NCBI RefSeq assembly: GCF_000969905.1
Contig: NZ_CP009520.1
Coordinates: 2,294,001-2,358,000, forward strand
DNA from: Methanosarcina vacuolata Z-761
GTDB taxonomy: Archaea > Halobacteriota > Methanosarcinia > Methanosarcinales > Methanosarcinaceae
Length of the DNA: 64,000 bases
Direction of reading: 5' to 3'
The translations under genes and the position numbers were made by a program. A model generated the notes under the pieces. It was given only the letters and a program-made list of their open reading frames with translations. It did no database searches and had not been told where the DNA came from. This document shows positions 1 through 8,989 of the stretch, piece after piece (within the stretch, counting starts at the first letter, position 1; each line of letters starts with the position of its first letter).

Positions 1-345
1 GCAATGGATGCCGGAAAGATGGCAGGAGAAGCTGCATATACAGCTATATCCGCAGGCGATGTCTCCCTAGAAAAACTCGAAGAACTTTATGAGAAACCAT
101 GGAGAGCAACCCTGGGTCACGAAATAGACATGAGCCTCATCGTAAAGAATTGCTTTATCAATCTAAGCGACGAGGACCTCAATTCGCTTGCGTATTCCCT
201 GAAAAATGTAAAATTCGAGAGAATGAGCCTTCTTGACCTGTTACAGGCCCTCTTTAAAGCCAATAAAAAACTTCTCTGGGACCTTCGAGTACTTTTCAAA
301 GACGCCGCAAAAGAAGTGGTAAAGAATAAGCTGAACGCAGACTAA
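1..345 (+). CDS. C-terminal part of a geranylgeranyl reductase family protein (5' end outside window)
   Basis: Only the last 114 codons lie in the window and the frame is open at base 1, so the gene starts upstream. The segment begins [12 protein letters not shown], the usual end of the FAD-binding part of geranylgeranyl reductase family flavoproteins, where the glycine/alanine-rich helix is followed by a short 'ISAGDVS...[10 protein letters not shown]' helix. A helical tail follows. In archaea such enzymes saturate the isoprenoid chains of membrane ether lipids (digeranylgeranylglycerophospholipid reductase). The family call is inference from this short tail; another FAD-dependent oxidoreductase of the same superfamily is possible. 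Dispersed repeats, not another gene, follow the stop. Confidence 0.6.
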   Translation, partial: AMDAGKMAGEAAYTAISAGDVSLEKLEELYEKPWRATLGHEIDMSLIVKNCFINLSDEDLNSLAYSLKNVKFERMSLLDLLQALFKANKKLLWDLRVLFKDAAKEVVKNKLNAD

Positions 346-584
346 ATGTAATATAGAGTAAGATGTAACGCCTGGAAGCCCAGGCACTTTCTTCCATTTA
401 TTAGACTTCTTTTTTTAGGAACACCGAAGCAGAATCCCCGCATATTCAAACGTGGGATGAATGCGCAATCTATCTCAGCATCACGCTTTTAACTCTGATG
501 AGATATTTGTTTATAATCCCAGAAATTTGAGTAAATTAGCTCTCCTGAGAGCGTTGAAAATATAACCTTTTTCCAGAGATTACT
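346..584. other. Spacer after the reductase gene
   Basis: No coding potential is seen here. A short GC-rich inverted repeat near 371-388 (CCTGGAAGCCCAGG) lies about 30 bases after the stop and could be a transcription terminator hairpin. The remainder is mixed sequence leading into the repeat elements that begin at 585. Confidence 0.4.
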
Positions 585-726
585 CCGCTTGAGCGAACGA
601 AGTGAGCGAAACGGCCCCGTCCTCCCGAGACGGGACTCGTGAAGCGAAACTTTTGTGTTCATAAATTACCCCGCTTGAGCGAACGAAGTGAGCGAAACGG
701 TACCGTCCTCCCGAGACGGGACTCGG
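585..726. repeat. Two copies of a ~55 bp dispersed repeat
   Basis: Copy A (585-639) and copy B (671-726) share 'ccgcttgagcgaacgaagtg', then 'agcgaaacgg', then 'ccgtcctcccgagacggg'. A third, diverged copy lies at 32700-32757, just past the nac stop codon. The last block can fold as CCGTC-loop-GACGG. All copies sit in 3' regions between genes. No protein is encoded. It could be a structured RNA element or a non-autonomous repeat. Confidence 0.8.
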
Positions 727-895
727 GTGACGGGACTCGGGTGACGGGACTCGGGTGACGGGACTCGGGTGACGGGACTCGGGTGACGGGACTCGGGTGA
801 CGGGACTCGGGTGACGGGACTCGGGTGACGGGACTCGGGTGACGGGACTCGGGTGACGGGACTCGGGTGACGGGACTCGGGTGACGGAACTCGGG
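715..895. repeat. 14-bp tandem array abutting the trkH stop codon
   Basis: The unit gacgggactcgggt is repeated about 12.5 times, almost without variation; the last copies carry single changes (gacggaactcgggc). The unit equals the 3' tail of the dispersed repeat copy B at 671-726, so the array probably grew from that tail by slippage or unequal exchange. It ends three bases before the trkH stop codon on the opposite strand. Confidence 0.95.
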
Positions 896-898
896 CGA

Positions 899-2329
899 TT
901 ACTTGCTCCAGAACTCGGGCGTAAAAAGTAGAATTACAGTATAGACTTCAAGCCTACCGATCCACATATTTGCAATAAGGACCAGTTTACCCAGAGGTGG
1001 AATAGGAGCAAAACTGCCCATTGGACCTACGACATTCAGACCTGGCCCTATATTACCAAGCGTAGCTATGGACGCAGTAAATGAAGTTATAATGTCCATG
1101 CCCAGAACCGAGAGAATCAGGGTGCTTAAGAGAAAGACAAGCAGATATATGACAACAAATGAAACAATCGAATTGACAATCTCATCGGGTACATTTTTAT
1201 TGTTAAATTTAACGGCTTTTATGGCTCTCGGATGAATAGCTTTGAATAACTCCGCTCGACTGTGCCTGAGGAGAATAAGAACACGCACAACCTTCATGCC
1301 TCCACCTGTAGAACCGGCGCAGCCTCCAATAAACATCACCACTATAAGTACCATTTTGGCAGAATCGGACCAGAGATTAAAATCTGTTGTCGCAAATCCT
1401 GTACTTGTCATGATCGAAACTATCTGAAAAATGGCAAATCTGAAGGAGTTAAAAAATCCTGTGCCCATATCCCGCCAGAGCAGAATAGCAAGAATCGCGG
1501 TTGCTGAAAGGACCAGGACTGTATAGAAACGGAATTCATCGTCTTTAAAAAGAAACTTTTTGTCTATGTAAATTGCCCGATAGTGAAGCGCAAAGTTTGC
1601 ACCGGCAATGAACATGAAAAAGGTTATTATGAACTCAATAAGAGGGCTATTAAAAGCTTCAACGCTCAGAGCGTAATTGGAAAAACCTCCACATGCCATT
1701 GTAGTAAAAGTATGATTAAAAGAATCATAAAGGGAGACTCCCGCAAGCAGGAGGACAATAACCTGAAGAAGGGAAATTGCAAAGTAGACTACCCAGAGAA
1801 TTCTTGCAGTTTCCTTTACCCTTGGCTTTAGTTTATCCTCAGTAGGCCCAGGCGCTTCGGCCCGAAAAAGCTGGCGGCCTGCAACTCCGAGTTTGGGGAG
1901 GATAGCGATGAAAAGCACAATAATACCCATGCCACCAAGCCACTGGATCATTCCTCTCCAGAAAAGAATGCCTTTTGGATGGCTTTCTATGTCAGTAAGA
2001 ATTGTTGAACCTGTAGTGGTAAATCCGGACATGGATTCAAAGATAGCGTTTAAGGGAGAAATCCCATCCAGCATGAAAGGAATTGCACCGAAAACAGCGG
2101 CTGCAAGCCAGCTCAGGGCAACGATTGCAAAACCCTCTTTGCGCATCCATTCTTCTTCAGTCTTATAAGTGAGCAGGAGAAAACCTGTAAGGGTAGTTAT
2201 TAGAATCGAGACCAGGAAAGGAGTTAAACTCTCTCCGTAATAATATGCAACTCCGAGAGGGACTACCATGATCAGTCCCAGGAGCCGGAGCACACCACCA
2301 AGTGCATATAAGACAACTCTAAAATTCAT
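899..2329 (-). CDS. trkH: Trk-type potassium uptake membrane subunit TrkH
   Basis: The 476-residue product is a polytopic membrane protein of normal TrkH length. It has about ten hydrophobic segments and the repeated pore motifs of the SKT family, seen as 'SMSGFTTTGSTIL', 'MACGGFSNY', 'IMTSTGFATTDF' and 'ATLGNIGPGL', each with the glycine of the selectivity filter. TrkH forms the K+-translocating pore and works with the cytoplasmic nucleotide-binding subunit TrkA, whose gene lies 60 bases upstream on the same strand. A cotranscribed trkA-trkH unit is likely. The 60-base gap is AT-only and could hold an internal promoter. A 14-bp array begins directly after the stop codon. Confidence 0.93.
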   Translation of the reverse strand: MNFRVVLYALGGVLRLLGLIMVVPLGVAYYYGESLTPFLVSILITTLTGFLLLTYKTEEEWMRKEGFAIVALSWLAAAVFGAIPFMLDGISPLNAIFESMSGFTTTGSTILTDIESHPKGILFWRGMIQWLGGMGIIVLFIAILPKLGVAGRQLFRAEAPGPTEDKLKPRVKETARILWVVYFAISLLQVIVLLLAGVSLYDSFNHTFTTMACGGFSNYALSVEAFNSPLIEFIITFFMFIAGANFALHYRAIYIDKKFLFKDDEFRFYTVLVLSATAILAILLWRDMGTGFFNSFRFAIFQIVSIMTSTGFATTDFNLWSDSAKMVLIVVMFIGGCAGSTGGGMKVVRVLILLRHSRAELFKAIHPRAIKAVKFNNKNVPDEIVNSIVSFVVIYLLVFLLSTLILSVLGMDIITSFTASIATLGNIGPGLNVVGPMGSFAPIPPLGKLVLIANMWIGRLEVYTVILLFTPEFWSK

Positions 2330-2389
2330 GTGGGCCCTCGATTTTAAAAACTAATATACTGTTTTGAATTTTTTATATATATATATTAT

Positions 2390-3736
2390 TTACTTAAAAA
2401 ATTTCTCCACTGCCGAAACCGTGGAAGAAAGCGCAAAAACTATTACTCGGTCTCCTTCCCGAATTATGGAATCTCCTCTAGGTATGATGATGTCATCATT
2501 ATGAACAATAGTGGTAACGATTGCATCTTTAGGGAACTTGACCTTGTTGAGGGCCTTTCCTATAATTTTTGAATACTTTGAAGTCGTGTACTCTATGATT
2601 TCCGCCTTTTCACCTTCCAGCATGGTAAGCTTTTCAATACCTTTTCCCATTGTAAGCTTAAGTACTTCATTTACGGTTGCTTCCCTGGGGCTGACTGCCA
2701 TATCAATCCCAATCATTTCAAAAAGAGGCACATAGTCAGGGCGGTCAGCTCTTGCGATCACTTTCTTTGCCCCCATTTGCTTTGCCAGAAGCGAGCACAG
2801 AAGATTTTTTTCGTCATTGTCCGTAACTGCAAGCACGACATCCATGTCTTCGATATTCTCTTCCCTCAGAAGGTTGACGTCAGTGCCATCCCCATTTAAA
2901 ATAAGAGCGTTTTCCAGCATCTCTGCCACTTCTATGCAGCGGTTCTTCCTGTACTCGATAATCTTAAGGTCGGCATTCTCATCTTTGTCTATCAATTTGG
3001 CAAGATAAAAACCCACAATACCGCAGCCTATCAGGAGAATTCTATTTCTGTGAGGTTCTACGTTCCCAAAGACACGGCCAAGTTCTTCCAGAGCTCTGGG
3101 CTTGCCTACAACTACCATATGGTCGTTTGCCTTAATTAGATCATTTCCATGAGGAATAATTATTTCATGTTCTCGAAAAATCGCACTGACAATGCAGCAA
3201 TCATCAAGCATGAGATCCTGGATTTGCTTTCCTACAAGTTTGTTGTCAGGACGGATGGCAAATTCCATCATCTGAACTTTTCCTCCGGCAAAGACCTCCG
3301 TATCTATAGCTGACGGGCTCGAAAGGACCTCGGCAACCTCCGAGGCGAGCGCAAGTTCAGGACAGATCATTGTATCGACTCCAACCTGAGACCTTGAAGT
3401 TACAGGCACATCGATATAATCAGGGTTGCTAACCCTTGCAATTGTCTTTGTTTCTTTCCATCCTGGATGAGACCTTATGATCAGTTTTGCAGTCATACAG
3501 GCAACAATATTGACTTCATCAACACCTGTGACAGCAACCAGAATATCCGCATCGTGAATTATATTGGCAAGAATATCAGCGTTTGCACCATTTCCCTCCA
3601 GAACCTGTACATCGAGTTCATCGGCCCTTCGTGCGACATCCTCATCTTTTTCGACAACAATTACATCGTGTGTGGCGGAAAGAAACTTTGCAATATGATA
3701 TCCAACCTCGCCTGCCCCTATCACTATTGCTTTCAT
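2390..3736 (-). CDS. trkA: Trk potassium uptake regulatory subunit TrkA
   Basis: The 448-residue product has the two-fold TrkA layout: RCK_N (about 1-130, starting MKAIVIGAGEVGYHIAKFL, a GxGxxG nucleotide-binding loop), RCK_C (about 140-220), a second RCK_N (about 230-350, 'RILLIGCGIVGFYLAKLI') and a second RCK_C to the end. It binds NAD(H)/ATP in the cytoplasm and gates the TrkH pore. A Shine-Dalgarno GAGGG sits 6 bases before the ATG. It is first in a unit with trkH. Two additional RCK-domain genes occur near 47-49 kb. Confidence 0.93.
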   Translation of the reverse strand: MKAIVIGAGEVGYHIAKFLSATHDVIVVEKDEDVARRADELDVQVLEGNGANADILANIIHDADILVAVTGVDEVNIVACMTAKLIIRSHPGWKETKTIARVSNPDYIDVPVTSRSQVGVDTMICPELALASEVAEVLSSPSAIDTEVFAGGKVQMMEFAIRPDNKLVGKQIQDLMLDDCCIVSAIFREHEIIIPHGNDLIKANDHMVVVGKPRALEELGRVFGNVEPHRNRILLIGCGIVGFYLAKLIDKDENADLKIIEYRKNRCIEVAEMLENALILNGDGTDVNLLREENIEDMDVVLAVTDNDEKNLLCSLLAKQMGAKKVIARADRPDYVPLFEMIGIDMAVSPREATVNEVLKLTMGKGIEKLTMLEGEKAEIIEYTTSKYSKIIGKALNKVKFPKDAIVTTIVHNDDIIIPRGDSIIREGDRVIVFALSSTVSAVEKFFK

Positions 3737-4024
3737 AAGGTTCCCTCGAAAAAAAAGTTTGATTCCAGATAAATTAACCTGCTTACTTAAGTATTCTTTG
3801 GAAAAGGGAACTTAAAAGGGCATATTCTAAGGAATACTCTTTATGTAGAGGAATAGCTTAAGGTTCAGAGCGTTTAAGATGTGTATTTTATTTTACACCT
3901 TAACTATGTACTCATTTGACATGAAAGTTCTTTCAAGTACTTTCATTTCTTTGTGCCTGTGATTAGAAGAATTTCATATTATCGATTGAAATTGATTTTT
4001 ATAAAGTTTTATTACAAGTTAAAT

Positions 4025-4801
4025 TCAGAATTCAAGCTCAAGCCCTACAGGACAGTGGTCCGACCCCATTATTTCACTGTAAATCGAGGAGGATTTTACG
4101 TTTTCTCTCAGATTTTCGCTTATGAAAAAATAGTCCAGGCGCCACCCTACATTTCTTTTACGTGCGCCTGTTCTCATTGACCACCAGGAATAGTTTCCAC
4201 CTTCGCGATTAAACATTCGAAAGGTGTCAAGATAGCCAGCAGCAAGGAATTTATCCATCCATGCCCGCTCTTCAGGAAGAAAACCGGATATCATTTCATT
4301 TTGCCTGGGACGGGCAAGATCGAGCTCTTTGTGAGCGGTATTTACATCCCCGCAAATGACAAGTCTTTTGCCTTCAGTTTTGAGGGCATTTGCGTAATCT
4401 AAAAAAGCTTCGTAAAAATTCATTTTATATTCCAGGCGTTCCAGAGAGGCTTTGCCATTGGGAAAATAGATATTCATTAAGATAAAGTCCTCAAAATCGG
4501 CCCGCAGAAAGCGGCCTTCTCTATCAAATTTTTCGATTCCCATGCCAGTTTCGAGCTTCAGGGGCTTTTTCCTGGAGAAGAGCCCAACCCCGCTGTAGCC
4601 GTTCTGTTCTGCTGAGACAAAATAATTGTGGTAGCCTGGAATGTTCTTTGCTTCTCTCGGGAGTTTATCAGGAGAAACTTTAGTTTCCTGAATGCAGACA
4701 ATATCAAATTTCTGTTCCAGCAAAAGCTCAAGAAAGCCTTTTTTCATTGCAGCCCGAAGGCCGTTTACATTCCAGGAAATGAGATTATATTGACCAGACA
4801 T
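4025..4801 (-). CDS. xth: Exodeoxyribonuclease III (AP endonuclease, ExoIII family)
   Basis: 258 residues, the normal length. All family blocks are present in order: 'SWNVNGLRA' (metal-binding Asn), 'VCIQETKV' (catalytic Glu), 'YSGVGLFSR', 'MNIYFPNG', 'ICGDVNTAHKELDLARP' (catalytic Asp/Asn), 'GYLDTFR', 'RLDYFFIS' and the terminal 'GSDHCPVGLELEF' (Asp-His pair). The enzyme cleaves DNA at abasic sites and has 3'-5' exonuclease activity in base excision repair. A Shine-Dalgarno AGGG lies before the ATG. It stands alone; the upstream gene trkA is on the same strand but 288 bases away. Confidence 0.95.
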   Translation of the reverse strand: MSGQYNLISWNVNGLRAAMKKGFLELLLEQKFDIVCIQETKVSPDKLPREAKNIPGYHNYFVSAEQNGYSGVGLFSRKKPLKLETGMGIEKFDREGRFLRADFEDFILMNIYFPNGKASLERLEYKMNFYEAFLDYANALKTEGKRLVICGDVNTAHKELDLARPRQNEMISGFLPEERAWMDKFLAAGYLDTFRMFNREGGNYSWWSMRTGARKRNVGWRLDYFFISENLRENVKSSSIYSEIMGSDHCPVGLELEF

Positions 4802-5287
4802 TTTTTATCCCTAGCGATTTTTTGGAATTTTGCATTACAATAAAGGACCCGGAGAAACAGAATTTAAGCCGTTAAACTGAATTAAGTAAACAAAATTAAA
4901 CTGGAAATAATTCAGAGTTTTAGTAAATAAATGCTCCCTATTCTATGCAAAAAGCCTGCTTTGAGGATCTCAAATCAGCTTTTAAAATCTCCAATCTGAT
5001 ACCCACTTTTTGCAACCTGCTTTTTGTAGCTACTTTTTCAGTTTATAATTGAGTCGATATAATTGAGTCGATCCCAAAACTCCAGATTGTTTATACTCTC
5101 ATTTTTAAGTTTCCTTTCCTCTTTCGGAGTAATTATATGTTGAGTAATTATATATTAAAGAAAATAAAAGTACAATTGCTAATTTCCTGTAATTTGCTTC
5201 ACACGCCATTGTCCGACTGACTTAAGGCTAAATTTGAAGATATGGGGGAAATTTTAGAAGAAAAACCGGTTGGGGAGCCGTGATGTT
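4802..5287. other. Intergenic region between xth and the ThiN gene
   Basis: AT-rich spacer between divergent genes, so it must hold both promoters. It contains a perfect 14-bp direct duplication (ataattgagtcgat, about 5046-5073). The phrase 'gatcccaaaactc' nearby resembles the terminal repeat of the element at 10807-10938. No riboswitch-like TPP element was recognised ahead of the thiamine-related gene. Confidence 0.4.
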
Positions 5288-5887
5288 ATGGATCTTAATG
5301 AAAAGATAGACATGATAGGGCGTTTATATCTTGGGCTTGAACAAATAGAAGACTGTGAGGAATTCTCATCTTTGATTCCCGAGGTTCGAACAAATTTTGT
5401 TTATGCCTCAAAAGAATCAGCCACTCCTGAAGATGTTCTTGCAGTCGATGGGAGGATTTCGGTAGTTGATGGGTTTCCGAAAGCTATAGGAAGAATAAAA
5501 TTCGGGGCTTCTGGCTTTATGGCTCATCTTCTGCTAGAAATCCAGAAAAAAGATTCTGAGATCAGGTCTATTATAGATTTTGCAAATAACCCGAAGATTG
5601 CCGAGTTTTTGAAAGATTACTGTAAAGAAAAGGAATGGAATTTTTCAGTTGTAGACCGGCGCTTTGAACCTGATAATATGAAGGATACAGAAGGGGAGGC
5701 TATCTCATGGATGGTCGAAGAGGCTATTCGGGCTGCAGGGGGAAAAATACCCAGGATCTTTTACGAGACAGGTGCAGTTGGAAAAGAGCCGGTGAGTATT
5801 CTTCTAGGAAAAGACCCGCTAGAGGTTGCAGAACAGATCTGCGAGCTTGCCAGAAACTACCATGAATCAGGGCAAAGAACGAGATAA
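5288..5887 (+). CDS. ThiN-domain protein (thiamine-phosphate synthase family)
   Basis: A ThiN-like domain fills nearly all of the roughly 200 residues: 'SLIPEVRTNFVYASKESATP' and 'DVLAVDGRISVVDGFPKAIG' at about 29-68, 'KFGASGFMAHLLLEI' at about 71-85, 'VVDRRFEPDNMKDTEGEAIS' near 125, and the glycine-rich 'FYETGAVGKEPVSILLGKDP' near 165. ThiN is the archaeal thiamine-phosphate synthase, usually fused to ThiD or to a helix-turn-helix; here it is free-standing. I chose ATG 5288 because GGGGAG lies 10 bases upstream; a TTG at 5270 would add six residues. A regulator or sugar-phosphate-binding role of a lone ThiN domain cannot be excluded. Confidence 0.7.
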   Translation: MDLNEKIDMIGRLYLGLEQIEDCEEFSSLIPEVRTNFVYASKESATPEDVLAVDGRISVVDGFPKAIGRIKFGASGFMAHLLLEIQKKDSEIRSIIDFANNPKIAEFLKDYCKEKEWNFSVVDRRFEPDNMKDTEGEAISWMVEEAIRAAGGKIPRIFYETGAVGKEPVSILLGKDPLEVAEQICELARNYHESGQRTR

Positions 5888-6364
5888 AAAGAAAAGGCCA
5901 TATTTGAAAAACAGGAAATGGTACCGAAAGTGGGGAGGAGCGGGGAAAGGGTCATAGAAGCCCTCTCCTCCCATGGAGTAATGAAGAAAACCAGTTTTTC
6001 GGCTCTTCAATATTAACCGGCATCAGGAGGTTGGGATTGCCGAGTTCGAAATCCATTTTGAGATGCGCGGTTTGTTCGCATTTACACAATATTAAATAGT
6101 ATTTTTGAATATTTAAAATTATGTGCTGTGTTAGTATACCTCATGATAGCACGCCACAATTAATTTAATATTTTGAAAAACCATCGTTTTTCTAGAGAGT
6201 GTATAGTTGCCAGCTATAAGAGTCCTCATAAGTACGATTAAAGAAGCGGTCTTAAAATAGAAAACAAAAGTGTGAACACAAAATGAAAAAAAAGAGGGAT
6301 ATAAATCAAATATCTCATATGAAAAGCAGAAAAAGAGATAAGTATTGGCTCTTTTCAAATAGGC
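5888..6364. other. Intergenic region with hairpin and a possible 34-codon ORF
   Basis: A long inverted repeat (GGGGAGGAG near 5933 with CTCCTCCC near 5966) follows the ThiN gene and may be a terminator. On the minus strand, 6056 to 5952 is an ORF of 34 codons reading MDFELGNPNLLMPVN at its start, with a TTTAAATA box about 50 bases upstream but no clear ribosome-binding site. It may be a small protein or chance. Other short ORFs here have no protein-like features. Confidence 0.3.
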
Positions 6365-6817
6365 TTAAACATCTCCCGAGTTTCCAAGCTCAAGCGTCCT
6401 TCCTGCTCCGTCAACGATTGTCTTTTTTCCGTCCACGTCGATGAACCTTACTGAGACATTTCCATCCTTGTCGTATTTTGTCCAGACCGTGGTATTCTTA
6501 TCTTCGGACCACATGTACTCGAATCTGGAAGTATTTCCTTTAGTACCGGTTTCTACACAAGCTCTACAGAGAGTTTTGTTTTCAAATTTTTCGGTTCCGG
6601 TAATTGTCAAATTCAGGATTTTTCCGGTAGCCGGATCTTTGACCTGAAGCTGAGAACCTACAGGGCACGAGCTGCCATTACCTGACTCCGGAAAACTGAC
6701 ATTTATTTCAGTCTCATTATTTGAAACCGATAATTTTGTTCCCTCTTTAAAGATACAGCCAAAGCTGAGAAATGCTGCAAGAATGAGCAAGATAACTAAA
6801 ACTCGTTTTTTTGACAA
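6365..6817 (-). CDS. Small exported lipoprotein of unknown function
   Basis: The 150-residue product begins MSKKRVLVILLILAAFLSFG and then Cys21: a short basic n-region, a hydrophobic core and a lipobox-like LSFG-C. This suggests a lipid-anchored surface protein. The mature part is hydrophilic, rich in Asn, Thr and Lys with several N-x-S/T sequons, and has one internal pair of cysteines, about 66 residues apart. The start is TTG: AAGGTGG lies eight bases before it, and no ATG is better placed. I do not recognise a family. It stands alone. Confidence 0.65.
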   Translation of the reverse strand: MSKKRVLVILLILAAFLSFGCIFKEGTKLSVSNNETEINVSFPESGNGSSCPVGSQLQVKDPATGKILNLTITGTEKFENKTLCRACVETGTKGNTSRFEYMWSEDKNTTVWTKYDKDGNVSVRFIDVDGKKTIVDGAGRTLELGNSGDV

Positions 6818-6930
6818 AATCTACCACCTTAATTCGTGAATTTCAATTAAAATATTCAGGGCTTTTCACTCCATTAAATGCCTTTCATTTAAATTCCAAA
6901 CTATACTTTAGAATACATTGAACAAATATA

Positions 6931-7089
6931 GGACTTACGCACTTGAGGAACAAAATCAATTACGACAAAGACTGTGGATTAAAGTAAAGTTTTAGACAGT
7001 TTACGGTCTAATGCTGTTGATTTTACGGTTTAATGCTGTTGATTTTACGGTCTAATGCTGTTGACTCTTCAGTTCAACTGCATAAGTCC
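6931..7089. mobile_element. MITE-like element with GGACTTACGCA-type ends
   Basis: The ends GGACTTACGCACTTGAG (6931) and, on the other strand, GGACTTATGCAGTTGAA (7089) form inverted repeats with three mismatches. The 159-bp interior has no ORF but holds three exact or near-exact 22-bp tandem copies (7000-7065, unit tttacggtctaatgctgttg plus at). The element is flanked by a 22-bp duplication (tttagaatacattgaa...) at about 6908 and 7145. A single similar terminus occurs at 37885. Confidence 0.6.
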
Positions 7090-7360
7090 CAAAATATTAT
7101 CCACTGTAAAATAAAGTCTCGGATTCAAATTTCAAGAGATATATTTAGAATACATTGAATAAATCTGGGTAACACTTATTTTTATACAGAGTTCTTGCTA
7201 TCCTGCGCATGATAACATATCCCATATCAAGCGTTCTAGTTGATATTGCAGTTCAAGATAACACTCATTTTTTAATTAAGAATAAAAAGTAATATATTTT
7301 AAAATAAGAATATATATCTTTTAAAGCAAGAATGGAAGATATGCCTTTATCGTATCATAA

Positions 7361-7816
7361 ATGGGAGTGGATAGAACGGACGGAAGTCATTTCAAAAGAA
7401 TTCTGATTGCAACCGATGGCTCGGAAAATGCAGAAAGAGCGGCTTCTTATGGAATTAATCTCGCAAAAGCAGCAGGTGCTGAAGTAGACGTTCTTTATGT
7501 AATTTCGACTCAGCACGCAGTAACTACACGAACGGTCAAGGGCTGGAGCGAAGGATTGGAAGAATATCTTACGGATAAGGGGAGAGCTGCAATTAACTAT
7601 GTCGAAAAACTGGGAAAAGAAGCCGGGCTTGAAGTTAAGCCCGCGTTCCTGAAAGGCATTCCTGCTGATAAGATCCTTGAATATGCTCAGGAAAACAATA
7701 TTGACCTAATAATAATGGGCACACAGGGTCTGACAGGCATCAAAAAATTCCTTATTGGTAGTGTTGCAGAAAAGGTTGTAAGGCATTCAAGGATTCCAGT
7801 AATGGTTATTCGGTAA
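7361..7816 (+). CDS. Universal stress protein (UspA family)
   Basis: 151 residues, one Usp domain. The N-terminal strand 'KRILIATDGSENAERAASYG' and the C-terminal ATP-binding signature 'GTQGLTGIKKFLIGSVAEKV' (G-2x-G-9x-GS) are intact, so this is probably an ATP-binding member. Usp proteins are cytoplasmic dimers linked to stress survival; the exact role is unknown. No Shine-Dalgarno is visible before the ATG, and a long AT-rich TATA-like region lies just upstream, so the transcript may be leaderless. A strong hairpin follows the stop. Confidence 0.9.
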   Translation: MGVDRTDGSHFKRILIATDGSENAERAASYGINLAKAAGAEVDVLYVISTQHAVTTRTVKGWSEGLEEYLTDKGRAAINYVEKLGKEAGLEVKPAFLKGIPADKILEYAQENNIDLIIMGTQGLTGIKKFLIGSVAEKVVRHSRIPVMVIR

Positions 7817-7818
7817 AT

Positions 7819-7837
7819 GCAGGCCTTATGGGCCTGC
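7819..7837 (+). terminator. Hairpin after the universal stress protein gene
   Basis: GCAGGCC-TTATG-GGCCTGC is a perfect 7-bp stem with a 5-base loop starting three bases after the stop codon, followed by a T-rich run. This suits a terminator or a transcript 3'-end stabiliser. Confidence 0.65.
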
Positions 7838-7955
7838 TAATTCTTATTTACGATGTCGGAAATTATTTCTTAGATTTATTCTTAGATTTGCTTTAGAGCT
7901 ATTTGCTTTAGGGCTTGTTCGTATATTTGTTCTTTATTGTTCTTAGGTTACAGCT

Positions 7956-8234
7956 TCAATCTTCAAAGATTCCTGAACCTTTAAACACGTCTTTTGCTTC
8001 TTCAAGGCTCAGGTCTTCAGGGGGCACGATAATATCGGATTTCAGAAGCTCTTCCGCTTCAATCGGCTCCCCTTTTTCCTTTATTTTGGAGATCAATCTG
8101 GCAAGTTCGCTTCGGAACTCCTCGACTTTTCCTTCCTCAACAAGAACCACAATCCGGTTATCAATCTGGTTCAGTTCATCACAGAGAGCTTCAGGTGCCC
8201 TGTACTGGCCTTCACCCATAATCCTGATTATCAA
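7956..8234 (-). CDS. pspAA: PspA-associated protein PspAA
   Basis: The 92-residue product matches the PspAA domain: 'RIMGEGQYRAPEALCDELNQ' at the start, a middle helical part, and 'LLKSDIIVPPEDLSLEEAKD' towards the end. PspAA is a small partner found next to PspA homologues in archaea and some bacteria; its biochemical role is not settled. The gene starts with TTG, two bases after the pspA stop codon. The Shine-Dalgarno GGAGG lies inside the last codons of pspA, which implies translational coupling in a two-gene operon. Confidence 0.8.
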   Translation of the reverse strand: MIIRIMGEGQYRAPEALCDELNQIDNRIVVLVEEGKVEEFRSELARLISKIKEKGEPIEAEELLKSDIIVPPEDLSLEEAKDVFKGSGIFED

Positions 8235-8236
8235 CT

Positions 8237-8989
8237 TCAGACCTCCTTTCGTTCTTCCGTGCCTTCTTCTCCGGTTTTTGCTTTTTCAGGCCCTTTTCCG
8301 GACTCGGACTTAAGTCTGGCAAGTTCGGATTCTACATTACTCTGGGCACTGATTTTTGCAAGTTCCCTATCAATTTCGTCCCTGCCGCCTGTAAGGTCTT
8401 CGAGTGTGCCAGCTTCCATAAGCTCGTCAATTGCCTCAGCCCGCGCTTTCATTTCTTCGGTTTTATTTTCGGCCCTTTCGAGCGCAAGGCCCACATCTGC
8501 CATTTCTTCGCTGATACCGGTAACAGATTCGTTTATTTTCACCTGGGCCTCAGCAGCTGAGTACTGGGCTTTAATTGACTCTTTCCGGGTCCTGAAAATC
8601 TCCACTTTCGTTGAAAGGCGCTTTTCCGAGGCTATCAATTTTTCCTGCTGCTTTTCAAGATCTGAAACTTCCCTGTCGATTCCCTCGATCTGTTGCGCAA
8701 GGGCTGCTTTTCTCTCAAGGGCCAGCCTTGCAAGATCCTCCCTACTAGCAGCAACTGCATCTCTTGCCTGCCCTTCAAGCTTGTCTATATTTTGAACCAG
8801 TTTTGCACGCTGGAGTTCAAGGCGCTTTTTTGAACTTGTAACTTCCGCAACTCCTCTTTTCACGTTCTGAAGCAGTTCAAGTTGCCTCTCATAGGAATAG
8901 TCCAGTGTTTCCCTAGGGTCTTCCATCTTGTTAAGCACTGTATTCATCTTCGATTTAAATACTGTTTCCATCCTTTTGAATAATCCCAT
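8237..8989 (-). CDS. pspA: PspA/IM30 family membrane-stress protein
   Basis: 250 residues, almost entirely alpha-helical coiled coil rich in Glu, Lys, Arg and Ala, as expected of the ESCRT-III-like PspA/Vipp1 family. It starts MGLFKRMETVFKSKMNTVL, the amphipathic membrane-binding helix 0, followed by 'MEDPRETLDYSYERQLELL', the typical first hairpin. The last 30 residues are a charged, probably disordered tail. PspA forms oligomers on the inner face of the membrane and preserves its integrity under stress. A good Shine-Dalgarno (AAGGGG) precedes the ATG. pspAA follows directly. Confidence 0.92.
   Translation of the reverse strand: MGLFKRMETVFKSKMNTVLNKMEDPRETLDYSYERQLELLQNVKRGVAEVTSSKKRLELQRAKLVQNIDKLEGQARDAVAASREDLARLALERKAALAQQIEGIDREVSDLEKQQEKLIASEKRLSTKVEIFRTRKESIKAQYSAAEAQVKINESVTGISEEMADVGLALERAENKTEEMKARAEAIDELMEAGTLEDLTGGRDEIDRELAKISAQSNVESELARLKSESGKGPEKAKTGEEGTEERKEV

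Noticed and set aside
715-895. CRISPR-like array
   Set aside because: Units are contiguous 14-mers without spacers; the same is true of all other arrays in the window. No cas genes are present.
4802-5287. TPP riboswitch ahead of the ThiN gene
   Set aside because: None of the conserved thi-box words could be found on the plus strand.
6131-6358. 75-codon hydrophobic ORF
   Set aside because: AT-rich frame without start signal; Phe/Tyr-rich composition typical of noncoding sequence.
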